The position numbers and the translations under genes were made by a program. A DNA stretch of 64,000 nucleotides from JBFWMG01 sp050251715 (GTDB taxonomy: Bacteria > Desulfobacterota > Desulfovibrionia > Desulfovibrionales > Desulfovibrionaceae), in assembly GCA_050251715.1 (NCBI GenBank), contig JBFWMG010000015.1, forward strand, positions 13,076-77,075, given 5' to 3'. Shown one piece after another: positions 38,548-46,871 of the stretch (position 1 is its first letter; every line of letters begins with the position of its first letter). The notes under the pieces were generated by a model. That model was given only the letters and a program-made list of their open reading frames with translations. It did no database searches and was not told the origin of the DNA.

Positions 38548-39090
38548 TCAGTTGGGGTTGGTATCCGGTTCATCCTCTGCCGCCGTGCCGCATATCATAC
38601 CGGCTCGCTGCAAGAGCCGATGTTGCGCAAGTTTGACCTCCTTGATCCGCATTTCGTAGACCAAGGTTTTGCATTTGATATAGATGTTGAATGAAATCAG
38701 GGCCAAAGTATCCAACTTTGATTCGAATTGCAATAATTCGGTCATCAATTCCGGCGTGAGCGGGGTCTTTGCCATCAGATCGCGCACTATAGTCTTAAGG
38801 AAATAGATGACGCCGCAGGCCGCCGCAGGCGTAAAATCCTGTATGGTCCGAATCCGGATCAACTCATCCAGAGGCTCTTGCACCGCTTCCGTATCCAGCC
38901 CGTCCTTGAGCAGCTCATCGGTCAAGACGCGGATGGCCTTGGTCGTGCGGTTGCCCACCGGGTTGGCGAATTGGTCCTTTTTGCTGCGCAAAAAGCCCAC
39001 AGTATCAATAGGGTATGTCTTGAACACCGATTGCAGCCATGCATCAGCAAGCTGCTCCCTCTGGTCGCGCAACTGGTCGAGTAGAGTCAT
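38548..39090 (-). CDS. RsbRD N-terminal-domain-like protein at the head of the dsr operon
   Basis: About 180 residues, wholly helical, resembling the globin-fold sensor domain of RsbR/RsbRD stress regulators (LLDQLRDQREQLADAWLQSV and FTPAAACGVIYFLKTIVRDL). There is no STAS domain attached. ATG 39090 has GGA upstream; TTG 39099 is an alternative. It lies between the predicted promoter and dsrM, so it is co-transcribed with dsrMKJOP. A sensor or regulatory role is inferred from the family and not shown. Confidence 0.75.
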   Translation of the reverse strand: MTLLDQLRDQREQLADAWLQSVFKTYPIDTVGFLRSKKDQFANPVGNRTTKAIRVLTDELLKDGLDTEAVQEPLDELIRIRTIQDFTPAAACGVIYFLKTIVRDLMAKTPLTPELMTELLQFESKLDTLALISFNIYIKCKTLVYEMRIKEVKLAQHRLLQRAGMICGTAAEDEPDTNPN

Positions 39091-39149
39091 GTTATCCAAC
39101 GAGGTTGAAAATCAAGGGTGGGTGCCATCCCCGAAAATTACATCGGCCC

Positions 39150-39178
39150 CATATAACGACTTTTTCCGGCTTTGTCCA
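39150..39178 (-). promoter_or_regulatory. predicted sigma-70 promoter of the RsbRD-dsrMKJOP operon
   Basis: On the minus strand TGGACA (five of six matches to the -35 consensus) is followed after 17 bases by TATATG (four of six to the -10). The A/T-rich run just upstream could act as an UP element. It sits about 60 bases ahead of the first gene. The rest of the 39179-39478 gap shows no gene. Confidence 0.6.
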
Positions 39179-39478
39179 AAAAAAAACATGCTTCCCGCCG
39201 AGGGGCTGGCGATGGTAACAGGATGAAATCGTTGTTCTTTAGTTCGTGCCGTGCAACATCCCGCCATATTTGTTCTTTTTTTAACAAGCCCACGGAGGCG
39301 CGCGCAGGGCTCCGGGCGGGCCGCCGTGTACGCATTTGCCTGCGCGCGGCAAGGGGGATTGCGCGGGCATGGGGCAAGAGGGCCGCCGGTGCCACCGGGT
39401 GCCGGTTGGCAAGGGGACAGGGGACGGCCATGGGCCGTGCCGTTGACCGCCCCGCACTGGGCGCGGCGGCTCACGCGG

Positions 39479-40060
39479 TCACAGGGCGTGGGCCAGCGCC
39501 AGCCCGGCCTGCATGGCGCGGTCCATGATCTCCACGTGGCGCGCGACAATGCCCTTGTCGAAAAGCCCCAGCACCGGCAGTTCCGCCACAATGTCGTAGC
39601 CCAGCGCCACCAGCGGCAGCCGCAGGGCGTCCAGGGCGATTCCCATGTCCGCGCGCCGCGTCTGCTCCGCAACGACGCCGATCACGGCCTTGCGCCCCTG
39701 GCCCGCCAGGCGGCTGGACCAGGCCCGGGGGCGCGTGTCCTCGAAATCGTAATAGCAGTACAGTCTGTCGATGAACGCCTTCATCCAGGCCGTGATGTTG
39801 TAGTTGTGCACCGGCGAGACGAGCACCAGTCCGCGCGCCTCCTCAAGGGCGGGATAGAGCAGGGTCATGCCGTCGTGGAACCGGGTGCAGGCCTTGTCCT
39901 TGCGGCAGGCCTCGCAGCCCACGCAGGGGTCGTAGCGGTAGTCGCGCAAATGGACTTCCTGGGCCGCCTTTCCTTCCCGCCGCGCGCCGGACAGTACCGC
40001 GCGGAGCAGCTTGTGCGAGTTGCCGCCTTTGCGCGGGCTGCCTTCAATGCCGATAATCAT
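39479..40060 (-). CDS. flavodoxin-fold FMN-dependent NAD(P)H reductase / iron-sulfur flavoprotein-like
   Basis: A 193-residue protein of the flavodoxin-like NADPH-dependent FMN reductase family. FMN-binding GSPRKGGNSHKLL near the N-terminus, then a compact cysteine cluster CVGCEACRKDKAC as in iron-sulfur flavoproteins, and PVHNYNITAWMKAFIDR. GGAGGAC precedes ATG 40060. Function: electron transfer or reduction of a small acceptor. Divergent from priA. Confidence 0.88.
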   Translation of the reverse strand: MIIGIEGSPRKGGNSHKLLRAVLSGARREGKAAQEVHLRDYRYDPCVGCEACRKDKACTRFHDGMTLLYPALEEARGLVLVSPVHNYNITAWMKAFIDRLYCYYDFEDTRPRAWSSRLAGQGRKAVIGVVAEQTRRADMGIALDALRLPLVALGYDIVAELPVLGLFDKGIVARHVEIMDRAMQAGLALAHAL

Positions 40061-40226
40061 GGGCGTCCTCCGTGTGGTGGCTGGATACCATGCCATCCCG
40101 TGCCGGGGCGTCGTTGTCAAGGCGGCTGGGGCGGCGGGCACAGGATTTGCGGTTGCGCCGCGCCAGGGCGCGGCGTAGGATGCCTTTTTTGCTGCCCATG
40201 CACCATTCTTCATAAAATAACACAAT

Positions 40227-42704
40227 ATGACAAATAGTTGGAATGTCGCTCTGTTGAGCCCCCCCTATGCCACGCTGACCTACGGCGTGCCGGATGACCT
40301 GCCTCTCGCCATGTGGCGGCCCGGCCTGCGGGTGCTCGCGCCCATGGGCGCGAAGAACGCCCTGCGCGTGGGCGTGCTGCTGGGCGCGGCGGATGCCATG
40401 GCCGGGGCGGCTGCCGCAGGCAAGGGCGATGGCTCGGCCGGGGGCGATGGCGCTGGCGGGGGCGATGGCGATGGCGCGGACGGCAAGGCCATCACGCTCA
40501 AGCCGCTGGTCTGGCCCATGGAGCGCACGCCGCTCCTCGACGCCGCATATATGGAAATGGTGGCGCAGCTCGCCGTGCGCCAGATGCTCACCCCCGGCCG
40601 GGTGCTGGGCTCGTTTCTGCCCCTGGCCCTGCGCACCACGCGCATCGTCTTCCAGGCCTACGAGGGGGGCAGGCCGCGCGGCATCAAGCCCCAGGCGCTG
40701 CAAGCCCTGGACAGGGCGGGCCGGGCCGCGTTGGCCGCGCTGTGGGACGCGGGCCGCGTGGAGGTGCGCACCACCGGCGAAACCGCCGGAACCCAGGAAC
40801 ATTGCACCCTGACGCAGGATCCGCCCTGGCCGGTGCGGCCCGGGGCCAAGCGGCAGATCCAGATCCTGGAATATCTGCTGGAACAAGGCCACGCGGCGCG
40901 CGGCGTCCTGTTGCGCGACCTGGGCCAGTCCGCCGCGCCGGTGCTGGGCAAGCTCATCACCCAGGGGTTGGTCCAGGTGGGCCCCATGCCGGACGACGTG
41001 TGCCTGGAGCCGGACGACGAGGACGGGCCGGGCGTCGGCGTCGGCGACCGCGCCACGGGCGGCAACGCCTTTGCCTTGAGCGCGGCGCAGCGGGCCGCGC
41101 TGGATTCCCTGGCCGGGGCGCTCGATGCCGCGCCGGACGGGCCGGGGAGCCGCACGCGGCTGTTGCACGGGGTCACGGGCAGCGGCAAGACCGCCGTGTA
41201 TCTGGAGTTGGCCAAGGCCTGCCTGGCGCGGGGGCGCTCGGTCCTGCTGCTGGCGCCCGAAGTGGCGCTGGCCATGCAGTTGCGCCGCGCCGCCGCCGCG
41301 TTTTTTCCGGACCGCGCCGTGCATTTCTACCATGGCTACCAGGGGGTGCCCCAGCGCGAAAAGACCTTTCTGGCCCTGGCCCGGTCATGCGAGCCCGCCG
41401 TCATCGTGGGCACGCGCTCGGCCCTGTTCCTGCCCGCGCCCGGCCTGGGCCTGGTGGTGCTGGACGAGGAACACGACTCCTCGTTCAAACAGGACGAGCG
41501 GTTGACCTACCAGGCCAAGGAAGTGGCCTATTTCCGCGTGCGCCAGACCGGCGGCCTGCTGGTGCTGGGCTCGGCCACGCCGGACGTGAAGAGCTTTTAC
41601 GCCGCCCGCGAGGGGCGCATCCCGGTGCTGGCCATGGACGGGCGCGTGGGCGGGGGTACGCCGCCGGACATCCGGCTGGTGGACATCCGCGACAGCAAGG
41701 CCACCGAGCACCTGCTCGCGCCAGAGTCGCTCGACCTGCTCAAGGAAACCGTGGCGCGGGGCGACCAGGCCATCATCATGCTCAACCGGCGCGGGTATGC
41801 CCCGCTCATGTACTGCCTGGACTGCGGCACCGTGGCCAAGTGCCCCCACTGCGCCATTGGCCTGACCTACCACAAGGGGCGCGAACGGCTGGTGTGCCAC
41901 TACTGCGGCCTGTCCGAGCCGTTCCCCGTGGTGTGCGCCACGTGCGGCGGGTGCCAGTATCTGCCCATGGGCGAGGGCACGGAAAAAATCGCGGAAACCC
42001 TGGCCGCGTCGTTGCCCGACGGGACGCGCGTGCTGCGCATGGACCGCGACTCCACCCGCAGGCCTGGGCGGCTGGAGGAGATTTTGCGCGATTTTGGCGA
42101 CCGCAAGGCGCAGGTGCTGGTGGGCACGCAGATGCTCTCCAAAGGGCACCACTTCCCGGACGTGACCCTGGTCATTGTGGCGGATGGCGATCTGGGGCTG
42201 AACGTGCCTGATTACCGGGCGGCGGAGCGCACGTTCCAACTGCTGCTCCAGGTGGCGGGCAGGGCGGGGAGGGGCGACAAACCCGGCGTGGTGCTGCTGC
42301 AAACGCGTGATACGAATCATTATTGTTGGGACTTTGTGCGCCGGGCCGATTACGAGGGATTTTACGAGCAGGAGGTCGCCCTGCGCAGGAAGCGGCGCTA
42401 TCCGCCTTTCGTCAAACTCGCGCTCATCCGCATGAGCTATCCCATGGACTGGGCCGAGGGGCCGGGCAGGGTGGCGGAACTGACCGCGGCGGTGCGCCGC
42501 GCGGGCAAGAAGCTGGGCGTGATGGTGCTGGGCCCGGCACCCGCGCCGTTGCCCATGCTGCGCGGCCGCAAGCGGTTCAACTGCCTGCTCAAGGCGGAGA
42601 CCTGGCCGCCCGTGCGGGCGTTGTACGCCCATGTGGAGGCCAGCCTGCCGTCCTCCACCCATGTGCGCCTCAGCCTGGATCTCGATCCCGTCAATATGAT
42701 GTAG
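40227..42704 (+). CDS. priA: primosomal replication-restart helicase PriA
   Basis: An 825-residue DEAH-type superfamily 2 helicase that reloads the replisome at stalled forks. Walker A GVTGSGKTAVYLEL is near residue 317 and DEEHD near 412, with helicase motifs ending VAGRAGRGDKPG. Zinc-binding cysteines are in CLDCGTVAKCPHC, CHYCG and CATCG. An unusual Gly/Asp-rich stretch (about residues 60-90) interrupts the N-terminal DNA-binding domain. The A of ATG 40227 is not preceded by a clear ribosome site. Confidence 0.95.
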   Translation: MTNSWNVALLSPPYATLTYGVPDDLPLAMWRPGLRVLAPMGAKNALRVGVLLGAADAMAGAAAAGKGDGSAGGDGAGGGDGDGADGKAITLKPLVWPMERTPLLDAAYMEMVAQLAVRQMLTPGRVLGSFLPLALRTTRIVFQAYEGGRPRGIKPQALQALDRAGRAALAALWDAGRVEVRTTGETAGTQEHCTLTQDPPWPVRPGAKRQIQILEYLLEQGHAARGVLLRDLGQSAAPVLGKLITQGLVQVGPMPDDVCLEPDDEDGPGVGVGDRATGGNAFALSAAQRAALDSLAGALDAAPDGPGSRTRLLHGVTGSGKTAVYLELAKACLARGRSVLLLAPEVALAMQLRRAAAAFFPDRAVHFYHGYQGVPQREKTFLALARSCEPAVIVGTRSALFLPAPGLGLVVLDEEHDSSFKQDERLTYQAKEVAYFRVRQTGGLLVLGSATPDVKSFYAAREGRIPVLAMDGRVGGGTPPDIRLVDIRDSKATEHLLAPESLDLLKETVARGDQAIIMLNRRGYAPLMYCLDCGTVAKCPHCAIGLTYHKGRERLVCHYCGLSEPFPVVCATCGGCQYLPMGEGTEKIAETLAASLPDGTRVLRMDRDSTRRPGRLEEILRDFGDRKAQVLVGTQMLSKGHHFPDVTLVIVADGDLGLNVPDYRAAERTFQLLLQVAGRAGRGDKPGVVLLQTRDTNHYCWDFVRRADYEGFYEQEVALRRKRRYPPFVKLALIRMSYPMDWAEGPGRVAELTAAVRRAGKKLGVMVLGPAPAPLPMLRGRKRFNCLLKAETWPPVRALYAHVEASLPSSTHVRLSLDLDPVNMM

Positions 42705-42965
42705 CCTCTGGTTGTCCGGTCGCGGCAGCGGGTTGTCCGTTGACCTCCGGGCGGTTTTCCGTGCGCGGGCTCTTTCCGGCCGCATCCATGGCCCGCAAGC
42801 GGGAGGGGGGCGTTCGCCGGGTGGTCGCCATGCTCTCAACGCGGTTCATGAGGTCTTGGTCTGCCACGCCCCGCTCTTCCCTCAGCCGTCGCGCCGCGTT
42901 AGGGGTTCGTTCCCATGGCGCCCCGCTTCCGGCGCATGTTTCGTCTCTCATTTCCCTATTATTTA
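42705..42965. other. gene-free stretch after priA
   Basis: No credible frame, repeat or RNA gene is seen between the priA stop and the repeat beginning at 42966. Confidence 0.5.
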
Positions 42966-43060
42966 GCGCAGGTCAGCATTGAAACAATGCGAGGATTTGA
43001 AATAATGAAACATTATTTCAACAAAATGCATAAGAGCATCTCATCTTTTTCAAGGTCAAG
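42966..43060 (+). repeat. hairpin repeat, copy A (partner at 57850-57942)
   Basis: About 85 bases with roughly 85% identity to the reverse complement of the stretch next to phoU. The core is a perfect stem TTGAAATAATG/CATTATTTCAA with an AAA loop, followed by ATGCATAAGAGCAT and, in this copy, CATCTT...AAGATGCTTTT, which resembles a terminator. It is oriented like priA and lies about 260 bases past it. Confidence 0.85.
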
Positions 43061-43268
43061 ATGCTTTTATGACAGGCCGTGCGGTCGTGGGCGGAGGTGT
43101 CCGTCATGGCCGGGTGGGGCGCACGGCTGCCGGGTGCATGGTTCCCGCCATGTCCTGGCATGGCCAGCGGTACGCTGGTGGCGCAGGCCTCTGGGGCTTG
43201 TCCCGATGTTTCCCGCTGGATGAGCGCGGCGGCGGGAGGCGCGGCGGTGCGTGGCAAGGTGGTACGCG

Positions 43269-43326
43269 GCATCGGGCGTGCCGGGGAAGCAGGGCATCGG
43301 GCGTGCCGGGGAAGCAGGGCATCGGG
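43269..43326 (+). repeat. 25-bp tandem repeat, 2.3 copies
   Basis: Two exact 25-base units (43269-43293, 43294-43318; starting GCATCGGGCGTGCCGGGG) and eight bases of a third. The surrounding 43060-43640 is GC-rich with a looser ~26-base motif (GTGCCGCGCGCGGG) seen near 43340, 43450 and 43512. No gene is credible here. Confidence 0.9.
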
Positions 43327-43807
43327 ACGCAGGGGGGCAGGGTGCCGCGCGCGGGAGGTGCGGGGACTGGTGCGCCGCCCTGGCGATCCGCCTACGTGCG
43401 GGGTGCCGCAGGGGGATGGAATGCTCAGTTTTATAGCCACGTTAGCCATGGATGCCGCGCGCGGGCGGTGCGGGGGGCATTGTGTGCTTGGCTAGGGCGC
43501 GGGATCGTCCGGGTGCCGCGCGGGGGCTGTGCGGGGCCGCTTTTGTTCGGCATATGTCTTATTATTGAACAACAATTGAGCAATAAGCTAGCAATAAATC
43601 AATTGGCCCGCTCCGCGCGGTGGGGCGCGCGGTGCGGGCGGCGTGTTTTTCCGGTGGGGTAAATTCTATGTCTATTCGTCTGTTTTTGTGGATAAATATT
43701 GCAATCCCTTATGCACATCATCTTTGTTTATAAAAAATGTAGAAAAATACTGGACAGGATATGGGGTGTCATGTAATGAACTGATGAACAACATTGATGA
43801 ACAGGTG

Positions 43808-44830
43808 ATGATTAAAAGATCGAATCCTATGGGCGCCGCATCCTCCTCATATCTTTCGCTCCGCGAAATAGGCCGCACGCTCGGCATTCCGCCTTCCAGC
43901 GTGGTCTATTACAAGGACCGATTCCATCAGTTCATCCCGCAGTCCGGCGGGGCGGGGAGACGGGTGCGCTACCCAGGCGAGGCTTTGGAAATATTTAAAG
44001 AAATTAGGGAAATGTTCAATAAAAGCTGGTCTGCCGAACAGATAGAGCAGGAGTTGGCCATGAAATACCAGACGCTGGGACGTCCCGTGGCGGAAAGCGG
44101 CTCAACGGTCAGGGATATCCTGGCCACGCAGGGAAGCGCCGCCACTCTGACCGAACAAACACGCCTCATGGATGAAATCGCCTCCGCCCTGGGCAAGGTT
44201 TCCGGCATGCTGGAGAACCAAGCCCTGTTCCGCGCGGAAATCGATTCCCTGCGCGCCGAGGTCGCCGCCCTCACCCGGACCAAGAATGCCATGGAACGGC
44301 AGTATTGCCAGCAGCTTGAATCCTTGCAGTCCGAAGTGGACATCCTGCGCCGCGAACGCGAGGACATCATGCGCCGCGTGCTCGATGAAATCCATGGCCC
44401 ACGAGGCGCACGCAACGGCTCCGACCGCAACGAGCGTTCGGCCCATGCCGCGTCCGGCGCGCCGTCCCAGGCGTTTCTCGGCCTGCCGCTGGTCATCCGC
44501 AGCAAACAGGGCGAGTATCTCGGGGTGGCGGGCAAAACCCGTCCTTTCAGCCTGATGGAACTCATCCGGCTTGTGACGGACAAGAACCGCGCCCACAAGA
44601 CCGTGGATCTGCAATGGATACAGCGCGGCGATGTCTGGACCCTGCGCATTGAAACCGTCGAGGCCGCCACCGCCGAACGCCATGAGCATCAGCTCGAGGT
44701 GCTGCGCGTCATCACGCCCAGCCGCAACGAGGTGGCCCAGGTCAAGGCCATGGTCGTTGACGGCAACACCGTGCCCGATGAATTTTTGTTTGCGCTCTTC
44801 CGCACCATCAAGGGGGAGTTTGAAGACTGA
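43808..44830 (+). CDS. MerR-like helix-turn-helix protein with long coiled coil
   Basis: About 340 residues from ATG 43808 (frame open to 43643; AGG lies ahead of 43808). Residues ~15-70 form a MerR-type winged helix (YLSLREIGRTLGIPPSSVVY, then RRVRYPGEALEIFKEI). Residues ~115-200 are long heptad coiled coil (EIDSLRAEVAALTRTKNAME and LQSEVDILRREREDI). A compact beta-rich domain of ~110 residues ends the protein. The 5' end is AT-rich compared with the rest. A DNA-binding regulator with a dimerising coil is the likeliest reading. No target is evident. Confidence 0.72.
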   Translation: MIKRSNPMGAASSSYLSLREIGRTLGIPPSSVVYYKDRFHQFIPQSGGAGRRVRYPGEALEIFKEIREMFNKSWSAEQIEQELAMKYQTLGRPVAESGSTVRDILATQGSAATLTEQTRLMDEIASALGKVSGMLENQALFRAEIDSLRAEVAALTRTKNAMERQYCQQLESLQSEVDILRREREDIMRRVLDEIHGPRGARNGSDRNERSAHAASGAPSQAFLGLPLVIRSKQGEYLGVAGKTRPFSLMELIRLVTDKNRAHKTVDLQWIQRGDVWTLRIETVEAATAERHEHQLEVLRVITPSRNEVAQVKAMVVDGNTVPDEFLFALFRTIKGEFED

Positions 44831-44888
44831 GTGAACCACCAACGCCCTGCGCCATGGAGAGCTGTCGGCGCGGGCGCACGGTTTGGCA

Positions 44889-44923
44889 TGCCGCGCGGGT
44901 TTCCCGGCCCGCGCGGCTTTTTT
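44889..44923 (+). terminator. rho-independent terminator after the MerR-like gene
   Basis: A GC stem GCCGCGCGGG/CCCGCGCGGC (44890-44899 with 44908-44917) with an eight-base loop is followed by TTTTTT. Confidence 0.93.
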
Positions 44924-45116
44924 CATGGAACAGATTCCCCCTGTAATGCGGGGTGGTCGACTGCTGACAACCCACCATGTATCCCTGCTGCTTCATTCTT
45001 ACAGCCTCGCGTCACACGGGGCCGCCTCCCTGCCGTTTTTTTTTCCAAGCCTTGCGGCTCACGGCGCGGGGTGCCCCCTTCCGCCATGTCTTTGTCCGCA
45101 AACAACGAGGCCGCCC

Positions 45117-45275
45117 GCCTGGGGCACTCGCGTGTCCCACCGTATCCGCCTCCCCAGCCAGCAATCAGCCTGGGGAACGCGCGTGTCTCCCCCCAACCGT
45201 ACCCACCCTTCCCCTGCTGGCCGTCCGCCTGGGGAACGCACCTGTCCCAACCGTATCCACCTCTCCAGCCAGCAG
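45117..45275 (+). repeat. three degenerate C-rich tandem units of ~50-60 bp
   Basis: Units beginning GCCTGGGG at 45117, 45168 and 45227 share the pattern GCCTGGGG-ACGC-TGTC-CC-ACCGTA-CC-CC...CCAGC. A related C-rich sequence precedes the second hairpin copy at the window's right end, so it may be part of the same repeat family. Confidence 0.7.
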
Positions 45276-45403
45276 TTTTTGGGGAAAGAGAGAGAAGAGA
45301 GGATGGGGGCCCGGGGGAAGGGGAGAGGAGAGAGAAAACCCCTTTTTATGCTTGGAAAAAGGGGTTTTCTCTCTCTTCTCTCCTTCCCCCGGGTCTTTAT
45401 CCG
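45276..45403. repeat. polypurine giant hairpin repeat (partner at 63917-64000)
   Basis: After GTTTTTGGGG and a purine-only run, two 38-base arms (45310-45347 and 45356-45393) pair with only two G-T mismatches around an eight-base loop. The end of the window repeats the first half almost exactly. It lies between two convergent genes and could terminate both. Length and purity also permit triplex DNA. Confidence 0.9.
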
Positions 45404-45430
45404 TACGGTACGGTACCGTACCGCGCCGGG

Positions 45431-46852
45431 TCAGGCGTCGTAGCCGATGCATTCCTCAAGCATGCCCACGCCCCGGGCAAACGCTTCGGTCGCGTAATCG
45501 CTGTTTTGCAGGTCAAGGAGCAGATAGCCCGTGAGCGGGCGCATGAGCGGCGGCATGGAGGTCCAGAAGTCGTTGTCCAGCGTGCGCTGCGTCTTGAGCG
45601 CCCGGTTCAGGGCGCGGCTGCACTGCACCAGCGCGTTGAGAAACCGGAGCCGGAGCCGGGGATGGGCCTGCGCGATGTTCTGCCAGCACGCCTTGGCGCG
45701 GGCGTGGTCCCACAGGCCGAAATGCGCCCCAAAGGCGATGTTCCAGAACAGGCTGACCGCCTCGCGCGCCGAGCCGCCTGTCGCGGCGGGGTGGTTCAGC
45801 CGCGTCAGGGTGAACAGCCCGTCCGTGTCACGGCCGGTTTCAAAAAGCGCCAGCCCCGGCAGGGCGGCCTTGCCCAGGTCGCGGGTCTTGCCCTGGGTGA
45901 TGCGCCACGCCAGATAGGCCACGGCGCCGGGCGTGAAGCGGTCGCGGCAATGCGTGCGATCCCGGATGCAGCGCCAGCAGCCGGTGCAGCTCATGGCGGC
46001 CTGCAGGACGTAGTGGCCGGGCGGGTAGGGGCCGGTTTCCCAGGGGTTGACCGGGCCCATGGACAGGTTGAGCGTGGGAATGCCGGTCCAGGCGGCCACG
46101 TGCATGGGGCCGGTGTCCGGCGTGACCAGCAGCGAAAGGCCGCGCAGCGCCTTGGCAAAGCCGTTGACCGGGAATTTTCCCACCAGGTTGGGGATGCGGG
46201 CATCGACCTGCGCGGCGATCTCCCGCGCCAGGGGGATTTCCGCCGGGCCGCCCAGCAGGATGGGCGAGAGGGCGCGCTTGGCGCATTCTTCGGCCAGTCC
46301 GGCCCAGAATGTGGCGGGCGGGCGTTTGTCCTCCTGGCTTGCGCCGATGAACAGGCCGATGCGGCCTTCGGCGCCCCCGTGCGGGTGCCGGATGGGCGCG
46401 GGCCAGGTGGTGGAGGCCATGTCGGTCCGGGACACCAGATCCAGGGCGTTGAGGTCGGCCCAATGGAAGCGGTTGTGCCGGTTGTTGTTCACCAGGCTGG
46501 CGCGGTAGAGTTGCCAGTTGCCCTGGATGTAGGTGGGGCGGCCCGCGCCGCCGCCCACCGGGCCGATCTTGCGCTGGGCGCGCAGTTCGTCGGCCAGCCG
46601 GGCCGCCCGGGGGCGGTGGGACAGGTTCACGATCATGGTGAATTCGCGCGCGCGCAGCGTGTCCACGCCACTCCAGGGGATGTAGAAGACCTTGGGGCTA
46701 AGCGCCATGAGGCCTTCGAAAAAATCTTTTTCCGCCACCACCCATATGGGGTGGTCGCGATGGCGGCGTTGCAGCCACAGGATGAGCGGATAGGTGAGCA
46801 CCAGGTCGCCCATGCGCTGCATCTGGAGGATGAGAATGGGGGGGGGCGCCAT
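45431..46852 (-). CDS. glycosyltransferase family 9 protein with extended C-terminal domain
   Basis: A 473-residue protein. The N-terminal ILILQMQRMGDLVLTYPLILW and the donor-site block LVTPDTGPMHVAAWTGIPTL-LSMGPVNPWETGP (near 260) identify a GT-B heptosyltransferase-like fold. A CTGCWRC-x-RDRTHC cysteine group follows near 296. The last ~130 residues are helical with no clear family. Located just behind the CgeB-like gene and motAB, it probably glycosylates flagellin or an LPS-like polymer. Confidence 0.85.
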   Translation of the reverse strand: MAPPPILILQMQRMGDLVLTYPLILWLQRRHRDHPIWVVAEKDFFEGLMALSPKVFYIPWSGVDTLRAREFTMIVNLSHRPRAARLADELRAQRKIGPVGGGAGRPTYIQGNWQLYRASLVNNNRHNRFHWADLNALDLVSRTDMASTTWPAPIRHPHGGAEGRIGLFIGASQEDKRPPATFWAGLAEECAKRALSPILLGGPAEIPLAREIAAQVDARIPNLVGKFPVNGFAKALRGLSLLVTPDTGPMHVAAWTGIPTLNLSMGPVNPWETGPYPPGHYVLQAAMSCTGCWRCIRDRTHCRDRFTPGAVAYLAWRITQGKTRDLGKAALPGLALFETGRDTDGLFTLTRLNHPAATGGSAREAVSLFWNIAFGAHFGLWDHARAKACWQNIAQAHPRLRLRFLNALVQCSRALNRALKTQRTLDNDFWTSMPPLMRPLTGYLLLDLQNSDYATEAFARGVGMLEECIGYDA

Positions 46853-46871
46853 GCCTGCCTCGCGTGGTGGG

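Noticed and set aside
43269..43326. CRISPR-like short direct repeats
   Set aside because: Units are adjacent with no spacers and no cas gene is nearby; it is a simple tandem repeat.
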